Positions 13,445 through 25,766 of a stretch of DNA of 64,000 nt are shown here, in pieces; the first letter of the stretch is position 1; every line of letters begins with the position of its first letter. The notes beneath the pieces are model-generated. The model did not search any database and was not told the DNA's origin. It saw only the letters and a list, made by a program, of their open reading frames with translations. A program made the translations under genes and the position numbers. Source of the DNA: Molothrus aeneus. Its lineage: Eukaryota > Chordata > Aves > Passeriformes > Icteridae. The stretch is from positions 59,004,201 to 59,068,200 of the forward strand of contig NC_089648.1 of the NCBI RefSeq assembly GCF_037042795.1. The letters are read 5' to 3'.

Positions 13445-13468
13445 ATTAATTAGGTTCCCCTAATTAAT
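13445..13468. repeat. Perfect inverted repeat, 10-bp arms
   Basis: ATTAATTAGG, a 4-base loop (TTCC), then CCTAATTAAT. Each arm contains TAATTA, the core homeodomain site. Weaker symmetry extends outward (AGCATG about 20 bases to the left against CATGCT about 20 bases to the right). Confidence 0.85.
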
Positions 13469-13965
13469 ATACTTCTAACATATCACATGCTGATAATGTG
13501 CAATACCTAAAAGGGTGCAGTGAACTGTGCATGAGAGAAGAAGAAACTAAAGGTGAATTACGCAGGCACTCTTCAGTCTTAAGATCCAAAACACCAGGTC
13601 TGCAGATCTGGGACACAAACATACTTTAGGGATTGCAAAAGGAAACACAGCACAGAAAAGATTGTAGACTGGACCCTGGGCTATACCATATTGCAGTTTT
13701 GAATCTTCCCTACGTTAAAGAAAAATGAAGGAGAACACCATAATTGAAATACATGGAGTAATTGTTTTGTTTTTTTTTTTTAAATCTGGGAACTATTTTA
13801 CATGGTGTCTAAAATTTGGTATGGATAAACTTCAACAATAGAAATGGCAGCCTGGCTGCTCCAGAACATGGTCTCACAACAAGCACTCCTCCAGCCTTCT
13901 ACCTAAACAGAGTGAAGCACTAATGATGAAAAATACTGGCCAACATAACATCATTATCTTGTAGC

Positions 13966-13978
13966 TATATATATATAT
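13966..13978. repeat. Short (TA)n microsatellite
   Basis: Six to seven TA units after GTAGC, in an intron. Confidence 0.8.
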
Positions 13979-16900
13979 GAAACAATTCTGCTAGTATTTC
14001 TTTGTAATGATGCCAATCAGATAATTTCAAGCAGATAAAACCTACCCTAGATAGACTCTGTAATGGCTCTGACAATAGCCAAGGATTTTAACTCAGTTCA
14101 TGAATACCAACTTTTTGTCCTTCTACAATATATAAAGCTACATTGTATGTATTTAATATCTAAAATATCACACCAGGCACTCTCTAAATTGCTGAAATTG
14201 CCATCATTAAAAGGAAGCAAAGGAAGCAAGAGTCCTTTTGTGATAATTTAGCACTGTTAAAACTCAGCACCTAGAAATGTTTTGCCTCCAAAAAATAAGA
14301 AAAAAACCAGTGAGTCATTCACACTTCCTCTGGCCTCTTCCTTTCTCTTTACAGTAACTCTGAAGAGAAGCTAACCTGAACATGGGCCGGCACTCCTCTC
14401 TTTGATCCCTCTTACACTGGGAGTTTTACATATATGAGATATACTTCTGCACTGAAAAAACATATTCTCTTACTTCCTAAAATGTTTTGAAGTTCACAAA
14501 TGATTTTCAAAACTCTCCCAAGTTAAATTTGGGAACCAGTCCCATGCTCAGGATCACTATGGTATTATCAGTATTATACTTAAAATAATCAAGCAGATGT
14601 GTAAAAGCACTTATCAGGACAAACCTCCTAAATGCATTTGGTTTGGTTTGATTTCTCAAGTATAGTCTGAACATACATTTTAATAAAACTCTGAAAAGTG
14701 AATGCCACTGCACACACTTTTTGCCTTGAAGATTCAAGAAGAAGCAAATGACCAAGGAATGCTGCAATGAAAGATGCATTCCTGGAAGATGCTCTGACAT
14801 TACAGCGAGCATGGAACACAAAGCAACCTGTGATTCAATAGCATTGCAAAATAGCACTATGAAACATCTACAGACTTTAATTTGCTTTAGAGAAAAACCC
14901 AGTCATTACAGATAAGCCTATGAGCAACTTCTGCAACTGCAGTGGACTCAGGAAAAAGAAAGATCCCTGTTCCAGCAAAATCAGATCACACAGTCCATCT
15001 TCACCTACTGATTTCACACAGCCTTTTAGCTTCTAACAGTTAATTTAACAATAGAAAGTAGAGATCAGTAAAAGTCACGCACAATTTAAAGTAAAACTAT
15101 TATGCTTTAATGTGTGTTATTTAATGGACATGTATCTAGTTTGGAAGAACAATAGACTAAGCCTTAAGAGTTGTCAACTGGAATGTTAAAGGCTATGTTG
15201 ACCTTTCACAATCAATTTGCCACATCCCACAGCTTTCTATTTCCTTTGTTCCAAAACAGAAGGCAGATCATCCAGCTCACATGCTTCATAAAACACTATG
15301 ATCCACGAATTGTGAGGATGCTTACTAGGCCAAAAAAGGTTACCAACACTAGCAACAGCTGAAGGATTGTGCACCTCCAAACCTACCTACCCCTGGACCA
15401 CAGCAGAGCACCAACACCACCTTCTGCTGAGCAGTACAGATGTGACAAATGCACGCTTGACTAATAAAACAAGATTACAATGTCCACACAATTCATGTCA
15501 CTTGTGAACCATTCTTTCTGTTGTGTGAGAACATGCAGTCAGAAAAAGAAATCTAATATCCATACTGGAAACTGTAGCTAATCCAGAGAGCTGAAGTGGA
15601 GCCAAAAGCAGCAGAGTGCACCAGCTGAACCTGTAAGAGAGCCACACAGAGGGACAGAACAAATGACAGCCTCCTGAGTTGTGGACATCTTAACTACAGA
15701 AACAAACATCAAAGCAGGGAAGAGCTACATGATGTAAATGGCCAGGAAATAGTTCTGCAATAAGGAAAACCGAGAGCAGCTGACAACATGATTCCCTGGT
15801 GTGTGCACCACTTTGCCTGAAAAGAGCACATGTAAGGTTCAGCAGTCCTTAACTCACGGCAGGAGGGCACATCCCAGTGGGGGAGACACACATGGAAGAC
15901 AACTTAATATTCTTCTACTGATCACTTTCACCTGTCCTGCTAATTTTTCCCAAAAATCTGTTTCACATATACAGCTCATCCCAACTAGATCAAGAGAGAT
16001 GGATGATAATGCTTGCTGCTGAAAAAGTTAGTACTCAATTATTTCAGCAAAATATTTTCTTAAATAGGTCTCCACATCTGGACAGATTTTTTAATTAAAT
16101 GGTCAGCACTGCCTTTACAATAAGTGTATGTGTTATAATAATTTTCTATTTTGAAATGATTTCTGATTTTCCCTTTTGAGAAACAAACCTTTTAATATTT
16201 TGATATTCACTTTAGTAAGTGTAGGTACAGTCTGTAATGAAAATGTTATCTATCAAAAACCATTCATACACACATGCCCCATACACCCATAAATAATAAT
16301 GTGCTCTCAAGAATGCTACTTATACAAGTTCTTTTTTGTGACATGTCAGTCATCCAACAGAGAAAAAAAAAGAAATAAAAACATAAAAACTATCCTGCAG
16401 CCCCATCTAGTGCATAATTGAGAATACTTCATCATTGACAAGTATAAAGCTGGTACAATTTTATATCAGGGCTTCTCAAAATGTAATCCAGGAGGTTATG
16501 GCATGCATCCAGAGGTGGTATAGCACTCCCATAAAACATTATCATATTTTCTATTTAAAGTCTGATAAGAAAGCTGCACAGTGATTCACAGGAAACTTAG
16601 GGTCAGATAATGGCTCATTATCCATCTAAACAGTTAAACGCATGCACTGTGACTCATGCTTCTTTAAGATTGTTTTACTTTAAGATTCTTTTCGATGTAA
16701 TACTACCCCTCCAAAAAGACAGTTCCTTTCAAGGAGAGAGTGGAGCAAAATTAATTATCTCAAAAATGAAACAAGCAGAGAGCAGCTTTTAAGGACTTGG
16801 CTGCTAGGAAAGTAGTAAATACTGATGGACAACAGGGCTGGGGTCTTAGTCTCATGACGAAGTCCAGTCTGTTCCAAAAGTCATACAGATCAAAAAATGG

Positions 16901-18193
16901 TTCCAAAAATCAAAAGCTATTTTATGTTCACAGCAGGCTTCAGAAATCATTTTCCTATGCAAGTCAGACAGGAACAGAGCAGTGAGTGGCAAACAGGCCA
17001 CTGTATTTTAACACACTCCTGGTAAGCTGATCCCGAAATCTGCCTGTACAGACTTCTCTGCAGGGGAAGTTCAGACCAAGCCAAGGATGAATGAGGGTAC
17101 CCAGAACCTGGGATGCAGTATGTGCAGCACAGCCATTGCACCACTTCTCCTGTGGGCAAACAGCAACAAGCTGGCACAGCTTCACCTCTTTCACAGGCTC
17201 TGGCTGTGTTTCCATTGGTCACAAAAAAATTCAGAAGATGAGGCAACATCAATCTGTGTGTAAGCAAAACAGAGGAATATAGGATGGACCTGTAGTTATT
17301 TCATAGTTCTCACATACCAAAAGATTCCCAGTTCCATTTCCAGGTTCAGACGATGGTAAGAAAATTGAGAATTTCCACTGAACAAGAATGCCTTCAGCTT
17401 TCAAAGCAGTATTATGTTTCATCAAAAGAGATGGAATAGATGGAAAGGACCTGGAGGCTTATGTTGTATAGGTCAAACTTCTCCCTCACTAAGTAAAATC
17501 TTGAATTTGACAATTTTGTTCACTTTTGTTCCATCTAAAAGCCACTATCAAAGGAAAATTTAATAGGATTTATAATACACTGAAAGTAGCAAGACCATGC
17601 ATTAAAGAGCTGTTGTAATGACTAATTCTAGCCAGGATACTTACTTTCAACCAAAAATGTATTTTCTAATGCTCAGAAAGAAAGTAAGGAAGAGCATCTT
17701 CAGGCTGAAAGCCTGGAGCCTAAAAACCCTTAGGCAATCATAATGGGTTTCTGTTGCCTGAAGTCACAATATCAGTCAACTCTCTTTTAGGTATACAAAA
17801 ATAGGAAAGGTTTTTTTTAACCTCAGTGAGAAAGTTCAGCCTACTCCAAACAAAACACAAAACGTACACAGAGAAAAGATGCATTTGTTTGAAAATAACC
17901 AACATACACAAAATAAGTAATTTCACCTTCATTATTATTCTGAGTTTGAAACTTACATGCAGGCACAAGGAAACTGTGAGGTTCAGTTCTGGGTAATCTC
18001 AAAAAACCTTTTTGTTTTTAGTTAGAGACAGCAGTTGGTAGACATGAAATGTATGCACCTAAGATATTTTAAGGCCCTTACAAACCTGATATCTAAAATT
18101 AAAAATATGAGTGGGATGCATTCAGGTTACATTTTCATGCTCTCTTTTGGTCAGACACTCCACTGCTATTTTCATTTGCCGCTCTTTTCTCTC

Positions 18194-18216
18194 ATTTTCT
18201 TTCTTTCTTTCTTTCT
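18194..18216. repeat. (TTTC)n microsatellite
   Basis: About four to five uninterrupted TTTC units, a pyrimidine tract on the plus strand. Confidence 0.85.
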
Positions 18217-19937
18217 CTACTCACTATTCTCAATGCAATGCTGAGAGGTAGACTACATCACTGAGAATTTGATTTCCATGTACAGTACTTCCAGGAGCAT
18301 CTTGCTGCTTCCAGAAAGGTATTTCACAATTTCACCAAAAGAACAAAACTTAAGCTTGACCTCAGTGTGAACACAGCTCCAGTGATTTCTGAAAACCTAT
18401 AGAAAAACACATAAGCTTTCCACGTCAACTTTTTCATCCTTTAGGAGGGTTTTATGTCATGTATTCTACATTTAAAATTCAGAAAAACCACTTCAGGATA
18501 CTATAACTAATACTGTAAATGTAAAGCTTGGTTATGTACTTGAAAAGTACTTCGCCCTCCCCTGAAAAGACTGGTGGACAAAGTTCCTGTTGACATTGGA
18601 ATATTAACAAGTCTGAAATTCAGTATATGCCTGCTATAAAGATTGCAGTATTTTAGAAAGATACCTATACTACCTTCGAACAAACTATGGGATATATTGC
18701 ACTGTGTTTTCCCTAAAAGCTTTGCTTAACTGCCTTTTTAATTCTTAATTAATGTCATAGCTATTATTAGTTAACAGTCAAATGTTAAGATATCCACACT
18801 AAGTTTCCCAAGTCCCCAGTTTCCTGATGCTTTGTAGAGAAAATGTATGGTTTGTGTTACTTTGTGGAATAATTGCTAATCTTTCTGGTCTTTGACTCAT
18901 ATAGTCTATTATCTTGATATTCAGTTCTTGACTTTACTTAACTGACTGTTCACTACTGCTTCAGTAATTCAGTTCTACTTCAGTTTATTTGTCACATTGT
19001 CACAAAACTATAAAAGTAACTTCTAATCTTTGTGAGTCCATCCCTTGAAATAATAATTTTGTGGCCATTCTCACTGACATAGTGCCAAAGTAGTCATCAA
19101 ATACAGATGAAGAAATTTTTCTTCATTTATTTTATAGGCTCAGCTACACAATTAAGTTGCCACTGCTGAACCCTGGCCATGAAGGGAATCCACAACAATG
19201 CTCTCTACCTGTTCTGCAGTAACTTACTCTCCAAAGACTGTAAGGTAAATGACATTGCTTCAAATGATCTGTCAAATGAAGATCCAAATGCAAATACAAA
19301 CCTGCATTGTAACAGCCTAAATCTCCTTCACTGTCTTTACACTCCTAGTACATCCTGCTCCATCCACTGACTTTCCTATAGATACACACAGCCCCTCCAC
19401 CATAAAACATGCAGAAAGGTCACCTCTAACACAGGTCAGAATAGCAGAATCTCAGTTTCCACTGGAATATAGAACACAGAGGACTAAAACCAGATTTTGC
19501 CACTATCCTGATGCTTTATAGAACATGACTACATTTTGGTTTCAACATAAATGGATCAAGACCTTATGAACACATGCAGCCCTTTCAATTTACAATTCAC
19601 ATTTACAATTAGTCTCATTATCATGGTATATATTCTCCATTGAAGAGATCAACCTCAGAAATAATATGTAATTGAAACCAATCCACAACTCCAGATGCAG
19701 CAGCACACACAAACACTCATTCAGCACAACCTTGGCATTTTTTAAGTGCAACTTGACATGGGAAAATTAATTCCTCCCGTCTGCCACTGAGACCTACTTT
19801 GGTGGCCATACTTATAAATCCAGCAAAAGTTGGTATGGTGACTGTTTCACCAGTCTGGAAAGTATCACAGAAAACAGCACTTAAAGCGAACACATTTCTG
19901 ATACATCTCACTAGGATACAAAACAAAAACATCATAC

Positions 19938-20089
19938 CAGTAGTCATAACTCTCATCCCAGTTGTCAAAATGAACCAGAAAACGATTGTCCACCATGTCT
20001 GTTACCGTGGCAACACAAATGAAAGTCGGGTTCTTCTTGTCTACAGCTTCCAGCTTCATCCCCACTCGAAATCCCGATGGAATCACTGT
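19938..20089 (-). CDS. L3MBTL3: L3MBTL3 coding exon 10: methyl-lysine pocket of MBT repeat 2
   Basis: Residues 342-391 plus two bases of Trp392. The exon begins TVIPSGFRVGMKLEAVDKKN and ends LVHFDNWDESYDY. In L3MBTL1 the mono/dimethyl-lysine pocket is built by Asp and Asn in the VDxxNP motif and by Phe, Trp and Tyr in the FDNWxxxYDYW motif. The equivalents here are Asp358, Asn361, Phe382, Trp385 and Tyr389, all intact. This is therefore the repeat most likely to read methyl marks. The acceptor is TATGTAG before ACAGTG and the donor is CTACTG followed by GTATGA. The core is undivided where MBT1 and MBT3 have an intron. Confidence 0.98.
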
Positions 20090-20625
20090 CTACATAGAGG
20101 AAGACATTTAACTGAAGATAAATACTATAAATCCAGAAATCTCCCCATTGTCCACAATCAATATATTCATGCCAGTTCCAAATTTCCCAATTAACTGTCC
20201 CAACAGAGTGGCAGTGGCCTAATTAGCTGACATGAGAGATGCTCAAACACAAAGACTTCTGGTTAATGAAAGAAAAAAGTCCAAAATATGCTGTTAAAAT
20301 GAAATGTGTTAGTTTTATCTGTCTTAGACAGTCTCCCTGAAAGACCATTCTTGTTCCACAAGATTATGGTGCAAGATACAGTACAAATAACAAATCTTTA
20401 ATTTAAGAATGCATCAGAAGTTTAAACAGATCAGTAGAAGAGTAATGAACTGGAACTGCAGAGGTTAGCTGTGCAATGGAGGATGTTAGAATGTTATTCA
20501 TTTTGCTGTAAACACTTTTGTTTTAAATGTCAGACTCAAGTCTGCCATCACTGAAATGTGCTATGAGTCTCTACCACACACAAGCATGCTCACAACTACA
20601 CCATTAGTAACAAGTGAGTACTTAC
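20090..20625 (-). other. L3MBTL3: Short intron between coding exons 9 and 10
   Basis: A 536-bp phase-0 intron, the shortest complete one seen. Its donor is AATGCA followed by GTAAGT. It contains nothing else recognisable. Confidence 0.93.
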
Positions 20626-20717
20626 TGCATTCTGGTTTTCAAACAGTGATTTAGGAGCAGCTTGAGCCCTGCATGCCTTTAAGTAGGAGGGCCAGCTGAA
20701 TTCTTCTTCCTTATATC
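20626..20717 (-). CDS. L3MBTL3: L3MBTL3 coding exon 9: arm of MBT repeat 2
   Basis: Thirty codons, residues 312-341, plus two bases completing Gly311 (G|GA). The translation is YKEEEFSWPSYLKACRAQAA followed by PKSLFENQNA. FSWPSYLKA is the N-terminal arm of MBT2. The acceptor is ATTTAG before GATATAAGG and the donor is strong (GCA followed by GTAAGT). It enters in phase 1 and leaves in phase 0, and at 92 nt is exactly as long as the MBT1 arm exon. Confidence 0.97.
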
Positions 20718-23700
20718 CTAAATGAGGGTTGTAAAAGAAGGGCAAGAAATTATGGGCATGAGACACACGTATCAGTAAGAGACAAATTTTATAGTTTTAT
20801 CTTCTTCCCTTTGAACAGACATCTCCAAGAAGCACAGCCTAAAAGTCATCTCTTTGTCTCTCCCAAAGAAAACCTCATCTCACCACCACCTGTCTGCCTC
20901 ACAGGTACCACCTCACTTCCCTTTGCTGGTCTCACTGACACACACACAGAGCTAACAAGTGTTCTCCAGCTGCTTTTCAGTCTGTTGCTTTTACTTCAGA
21001 ATCAGTAAAAGACCTACAGATCCTGAAGTTCTTCCCACTATGCCTGTCAGTCCAAGAAAAAAAATATCCCTTCTCCTCCAGACTTCACCATATTACATCA
21101 TCAGGCTACCACTAACACAGCATCATCACTACTAGCTTTAAAACAACCCCCCTAGGTTACATCAAACCAGTTAATTACACCACCAATGCCTCAGGACCCC
21201 TTTTCAATTTACAGTGTAAACTGTCCCCCACATGGACATTATACATTTTTTATTCTGTGTATACAACACCTGAAAAGAAATCTGTTTTTCTGTTAATATT
21301 TAGGGGGAAAAATTACAAATAATTCATAATATATTGAACTGCATAAAATAATCTTCAAAATACCATTTGTAGTTCTAATCTAAAAAACAATGCTAGGAGT
21401 TGGAAGCAAATAGATTTCCTCCTTCATTTTTCTGTTATGTAACAGTTGCAGAAACATCTCTTTTAGTCAATATGTTACAACCCAGTAAAGTAAGACCAAA
21501 ACCACAACAAATTTCAGTGAGTGACTGCCTTTACTGAAATGTGTCACCTCTTAACTACTTGAAGTATTACTCAAATACGCCAGAGACAATTGCTTTGTTT
21601 AATCTTCTCATATTATAACCTTCTCATACTCTCATATTATCCCAGGAACCGCAAATTGAAAACCTTCACCTTCTCTGCATAGAGCTTTCTCACTTTAAAT
21701 AGTACTCAGCATAAATTAACCTACAAGTCCAAACAAAAATACTTTTCTTATCCTCCAATTGTCTGTTGTCTTGATACACTGCAGCTGTGTGTCAAGCTTT
21801 GAAACCATTTTTACGTTGTATGCATATTATATTTCAAATGTATGTATATTATATTTCAAATGCTGTATCATTTGAAACCATTTTTAAAGCAATACAGTAC
21901 TTAGGCTTTTCATTTTTGCTTTGTAATTCTAGAGAGTATTCAAACCTAAGTCCAAGCTCACAGCAGACAATAAAAAACTCCCACCTACTACATGAGTGAA
22001 GGGATCAGTTACTGGGACTAGGACAAAGCCCATGGAAAAAAAATTTGTTTTAGTAGGCTGTGAAACTGTTTCTGGGCAGCATGGGTCTTCCTGTCACCAA
22101 ATGAGAAAGGGAGATCTTAAGCTCCTAACTCATCTCTCATAACAAGACCAAAGGTCAATTTGATTTATTCACTGCAGATATAGATCAGTTGTAGGAATGT
22201 TCCCCAGTCAATGCAATTTTTACATGCATATATATACATGTGCATCCATTCTCTTGCTGCAGATTTTGCCTGTGTGAGATAAAAAAGTGCCCTCTTCTAC
22301 ACAAAATGAATGGTGTCCTGACCACCATCTTTTTTAATTTCTGTGAAATCTAGTTAGATTTTGCCTCTTACCTCTCCTATATCTGCTGGAAGCCCAGCAA
22401 CAGCTGCCTATTGCCTGTGCTGCTGTGGGGATGGGAGACATCCCATCACAAGACCTGTCCTGCCCAGCAGCACTAAGAGTTACCCATCCTTTCCATTTTA
22501 ATAAACATGGATAGAAATACATTTCAGAAAACATGCAAATAATATTCTTCCTGTCTCATGTCCCTTACTCCCCACCTCCTGCCCGCCCAGGTCAGAGCAC
22601 CAGGTTCCAAATTGCTTAGGGTTTATACTGTGAAGGTCATAAATTTGTATTTTAGCTGGAAAATTGAAGGCTACTGACACAAACTTATGAGTTCTTCTCT
22701 GGGGTGCTATTTTATGTAAATACTGTGTCCTATGCCATAACTCTCATTGGCTTTAGCATCTGTAAAATTTGCAATGGGCACTACAGGAATCATTATTAAA
22801 ATGTCATAACATAGCAAAATAAACCAATCTGTCCAATCCAATTAAAATAGAACCTACAACTGGCATATTATCCTTCCCCTTGGAAAAACAGTTCTTCCAG
22901 GGGCAATCATTCATGGTTAACAAAAGTTTTCTAAACCAGGCATGTAAGATTAAAAGGTGACAAATCCTTGTCATAGATACAAAACTTACTAACCACACTG
23001 TAATAACATCAGGAAGGCTGTAACTGGGAACTACCCATTTGCTACATGCAAATTATTACATCAGCAAAGGCCAGCCTTCTAAGAAATTCTTATTTATGTT
23101 CAAGGAATTGCTATTTCTACACAGCCAGTTATGCAGAACTGTGTCCCAAGACAAGCAGCACAGTGCAGCCAGAGTGGAGCTTGCAGAGCACTCAGAAGAG
23201 CAGCTCATGCCCCTCAAGGCTCACACAAAGAAATGCCATCCTCTCACACTGGCAGGCCCCATGTACACTTCCAGTGGCTTTACTGTCACTTTTCCACACC
23301 TGAGCCCTTACATCTACAGTTTTGTAATTCTCTGCAAGCACATCCTCTTGAATCTGTGCACTCCTCATTTTCCAGCCCTTCTAAATCACACTATACTACC
23401 CTCACTGTGTATGGCAAAATGGCACATTCATTTACATCTCACTTTTCAGACTTCAGGACTTGCTCCCTTCATCCCAAAAGGATGCTCCCTCCCTATTCCA
23501 AAAGGACCACATTTATCTATTTTTCATAGTACAGTACATATACCCTCCAATTGCCAAAAGAAGTTACACAATGTGAAATGGAAGTAAATTATGCAAGTAA
23601 ATTACACACATTTCAATACCTGTATACCATTTACATAATCCATGTGCAAATTACACTTTCAGGCTTGCAATCTTACCTTTTTTTCTCCCTATTGATCTGT

Positions 23701-24192
23701 TCATTCCTCTTTTTGTCTCTATTTCAGACTTAATCTTTGTGGAAATAGCACAGTCTTTATTAGTCTGTACCAACATTTGTACAATAACAGTGATCACTAT
23801 GCAGTAGCAAAAATGTCCTAAGACCTTCCACTAAAGGACCCTCAGCTGCCTGTGAGACCTCAGTTTAAGCATAAATATGTCACCAGTATGCTGCCATTTT
23901 CCTTGCAATACGCTGGGGTCTAGGCTTGCTGCTTAGCTGTTTTTTTTTTCCTAATGCCTTACAGTTGACTCTTATGGCCCATTTTGTTTTCTTGGTTTCT
24001 CTGAATTCCCACTGAATAAAAGGGGCATGATTTTGAAACTGAATTTTTAGGCAAGATATGTATTTAATTTGCCATTTTCAAATACTCTTGACTAAACAAA
24101 CTAAAACATTTCTGGCAGAAAAAAAAAATACAGCATTAGACAGGTACTCAATCTCAGAACTGTGTAAGACACAGATTTAAACAAAGCAATAC
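20718..24192 (-). other. L3MBTL3: Intron between coding exons 8 and 9
   Basis: A 3.5 kb phase-1 intron. It contains a small repeat cluster at 21797-21885 and a C-rich stretch at 23.1-23.6 kb with few stops in several frames (longest open frame 23039-23587, unrecognised and probably chance). No mobile element was recognised. Confidence 0.88.
21797..21885. repeat. Nested short direct and inverted repeats
   Basis: TATTATATTTCAAATG occurs twice in tandem (about 21824 and 21846). The block is flanked by direct copies of TTTGAAACCATTTTTA (near 21798 and 21868). The flanking CATTTGAAA is also the inverse of TTTCAAATG inside. Confidence 0.75.
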
Positions 24193-24328
24193 CTTTAGGT
24201 GGATGAAGCTTGTGACCTGTTTTTTCACACCATCCAACAGGATGAATGTCTGAAGAATCAGCATTCACCCAGAAATCGTAACAATCTGGGTATCCATCAA
24301 AATGTAGTCTTATTCTGTAGCCACAAAC
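24193..24328 (-). CDS. L3MBTL3: L3MBTL3 coding exon 8: second half of MBT repeat 1
   Basis: Forty-five codons, residues 266-310, plus one base of Gly311. It starts VCGYRIRLHFDGYPDCYDFW and ends with IHPVGWCEKTGHKLHPPK. The cage-equivalent positions are Phe275, Tyr278 and Tyr282. The usual Trp is Tyr here, as in human MBT1, so this repeat is probably not the main methyl-lysine reader. The acceptor is GCTTTTAG before GTTTGTGG and the donor is CTAAAG followed by GTATTG. Confidence 0.97.
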
Positions 24329-25661
24329 CTAAAAGCAGGAATTGACAACATACAACACTAAGACCTTTGCCCTACATATAACCACTTCCATTCAATATTA
24401 TGTATAATTACTGTATGTTTTCAGTCAGCTTTTTACTTCTGCCCAATCCAGCACTGGATTAATAATTTCATTTGATAAAAAGGAGAGAATTAAAAGGCAA
24501 AGCTATTCTCAGTCTGAGTGCCTCCTCTTCTGGTCAAAAGAATTTAACTAAAAGCTGGCTATTGCCAGTAGTGCTCAAAAACTTGACAATGGTTCAACTC
24601 AGCATCAAAGTAAAACATAAGCCCTACAGAAGAGCGTGAATACATCTGATACAACCGAGGACAAAGTGCAGATAATGAGGTTCTCAAGCTATCCTGATTA
24701 ACTGATATGCAAGGGAGCAGTGAACAATAAGTATGTTCAAAAGGCTCTTCAGAGAGATACTGAAAACTGTTTAAGTAAGGATGAGAAGTCAGTGGAGGTA
24801 TTCCCCAGAACTTCATTATTACATGAAGTAATAAGTCAACCACTGAGAAGAGAAGAAAAACAGGACACAATACTGTCTCTGTACAGAAGGTCTCCACATC
24901 TCCCTGAGTGCCAAATGCCATAAATTTACTGCAGCCATCAGTGAAAAATCTCAGCATCAACCCTATTTTATATTTAATTTGTACTCTGACATAACTTCCA
25001 GTTTCCCCACTTTAATTCACAAATGAAATCCAAAAACCCATTAAAACTATCCAAAAATTAAAGTAAGGTATGTTTAAAAGATATTCAAAAGATGCTTGAG
25101 AGGCAGTTTCTCTATTGAAAGCAAAGAAGCTGTTCATCAGAAAAACTATTTCATGAACCACAGCAAAAAGAAAATCTGGGTTTATATTTTATGTTAACTT
25201 GCACAGGTTGCCAATACAGGCAGTTTCTGTGGCAATCAGCATGAAAAAGTTGTAGCACAACATCAATATGAGAAACTTTTAGCTATTTGTATCAGTCAAT
25301 GGAGCAACTGCAAATACTATCAAACCTCTACAAAACTGCTGTGTATCAGTTGTCATGTTTGTTTTCTATTTATTTTTCCTTTTAAATACAAACTACAGGA
25401 TAACAGATAAAACCACATATTATCCAACTAGTTTAATACTGTTTTCTGTAGCTGTGTATGTTAAATATATGTATTGCTGCATTGATACTGAACATATTCT
25501 TTACATGCCTATCAGGCAGAAAAATATACACCATTCTTATTTTAAAAACCATCTTCCTACATATAGTTTCTGTCTGCCTGTTAGGTAAGAGTGAGGGTTT
25601 TCAGCTGCTGCTGTTTCATTTCAGACTCTGCTACAACCCAGCACTGTGGCTGCTTGCTTAC
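24329..25661 (-). other. L3MBTL3: Intron between coding exons 7 and 8
   Basis: A 1.3 kb phase-0 intron splitting MBT1 between VAE and VCGY. It is AT-rich. No other feature was recognised. Confidence 0.92.
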
Positions 25662-25766
25662 CTCAGCCACTGTGAGAACACAGTAGATAGACTGGTGCTC
25701 AGGATCCACACCCTCCAGCTTCATCCCGACCTTGAATCCATTCTTGTTGTATGGGAAAGATTGATA
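25662..25766 (-). CDS. L3MBTL3: L3MBTL3 coding exon 7: first half of MBT repeat 1 core
   Basis: Thirty-five codons in phase 0 at both ends, residues 231-265. It starts YQSFPYNKNGFKVGMKLEGV and ends DPEHQSIYCVLTVAE. Asp251 is kept, while His254 replaces the pocket asparagine; human MBT1 also has PEHQS here. Apart from Tyr231 for His and Ile for Val it equals remembered human sequence. The acceptor is CCATTGCAG before TATCAA and the donor is GCTGAG followed by GTAAGC. Confidence 0.98.

Larger units (their letters stand above)
11307..19937 (-). other. L3MBTL3: Large intron between coding exons 10 and 11 (8.6 kb)
   Basis: The second-largest complete intron in the window, in phase 2. It is AT-rich non-coding sequence. 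It holds an A-rich tract (11870), a perfect palindrome with TAATTA sites (13445), a TA microsatellite (13966) and a TTTC microsatellite (18194). No second gene was recognised on either strand; the open frames are short and overlap in several frames. Confidence 0.88.

Noticed and set aside
23039..23587. 182-residue plus-strand open frame in the intron between coding exons 8 and 9
   Set aside because: Two other frames are open over the same C-rich stretch, no domain is recognised and no splice context supports it. It is probably chance.
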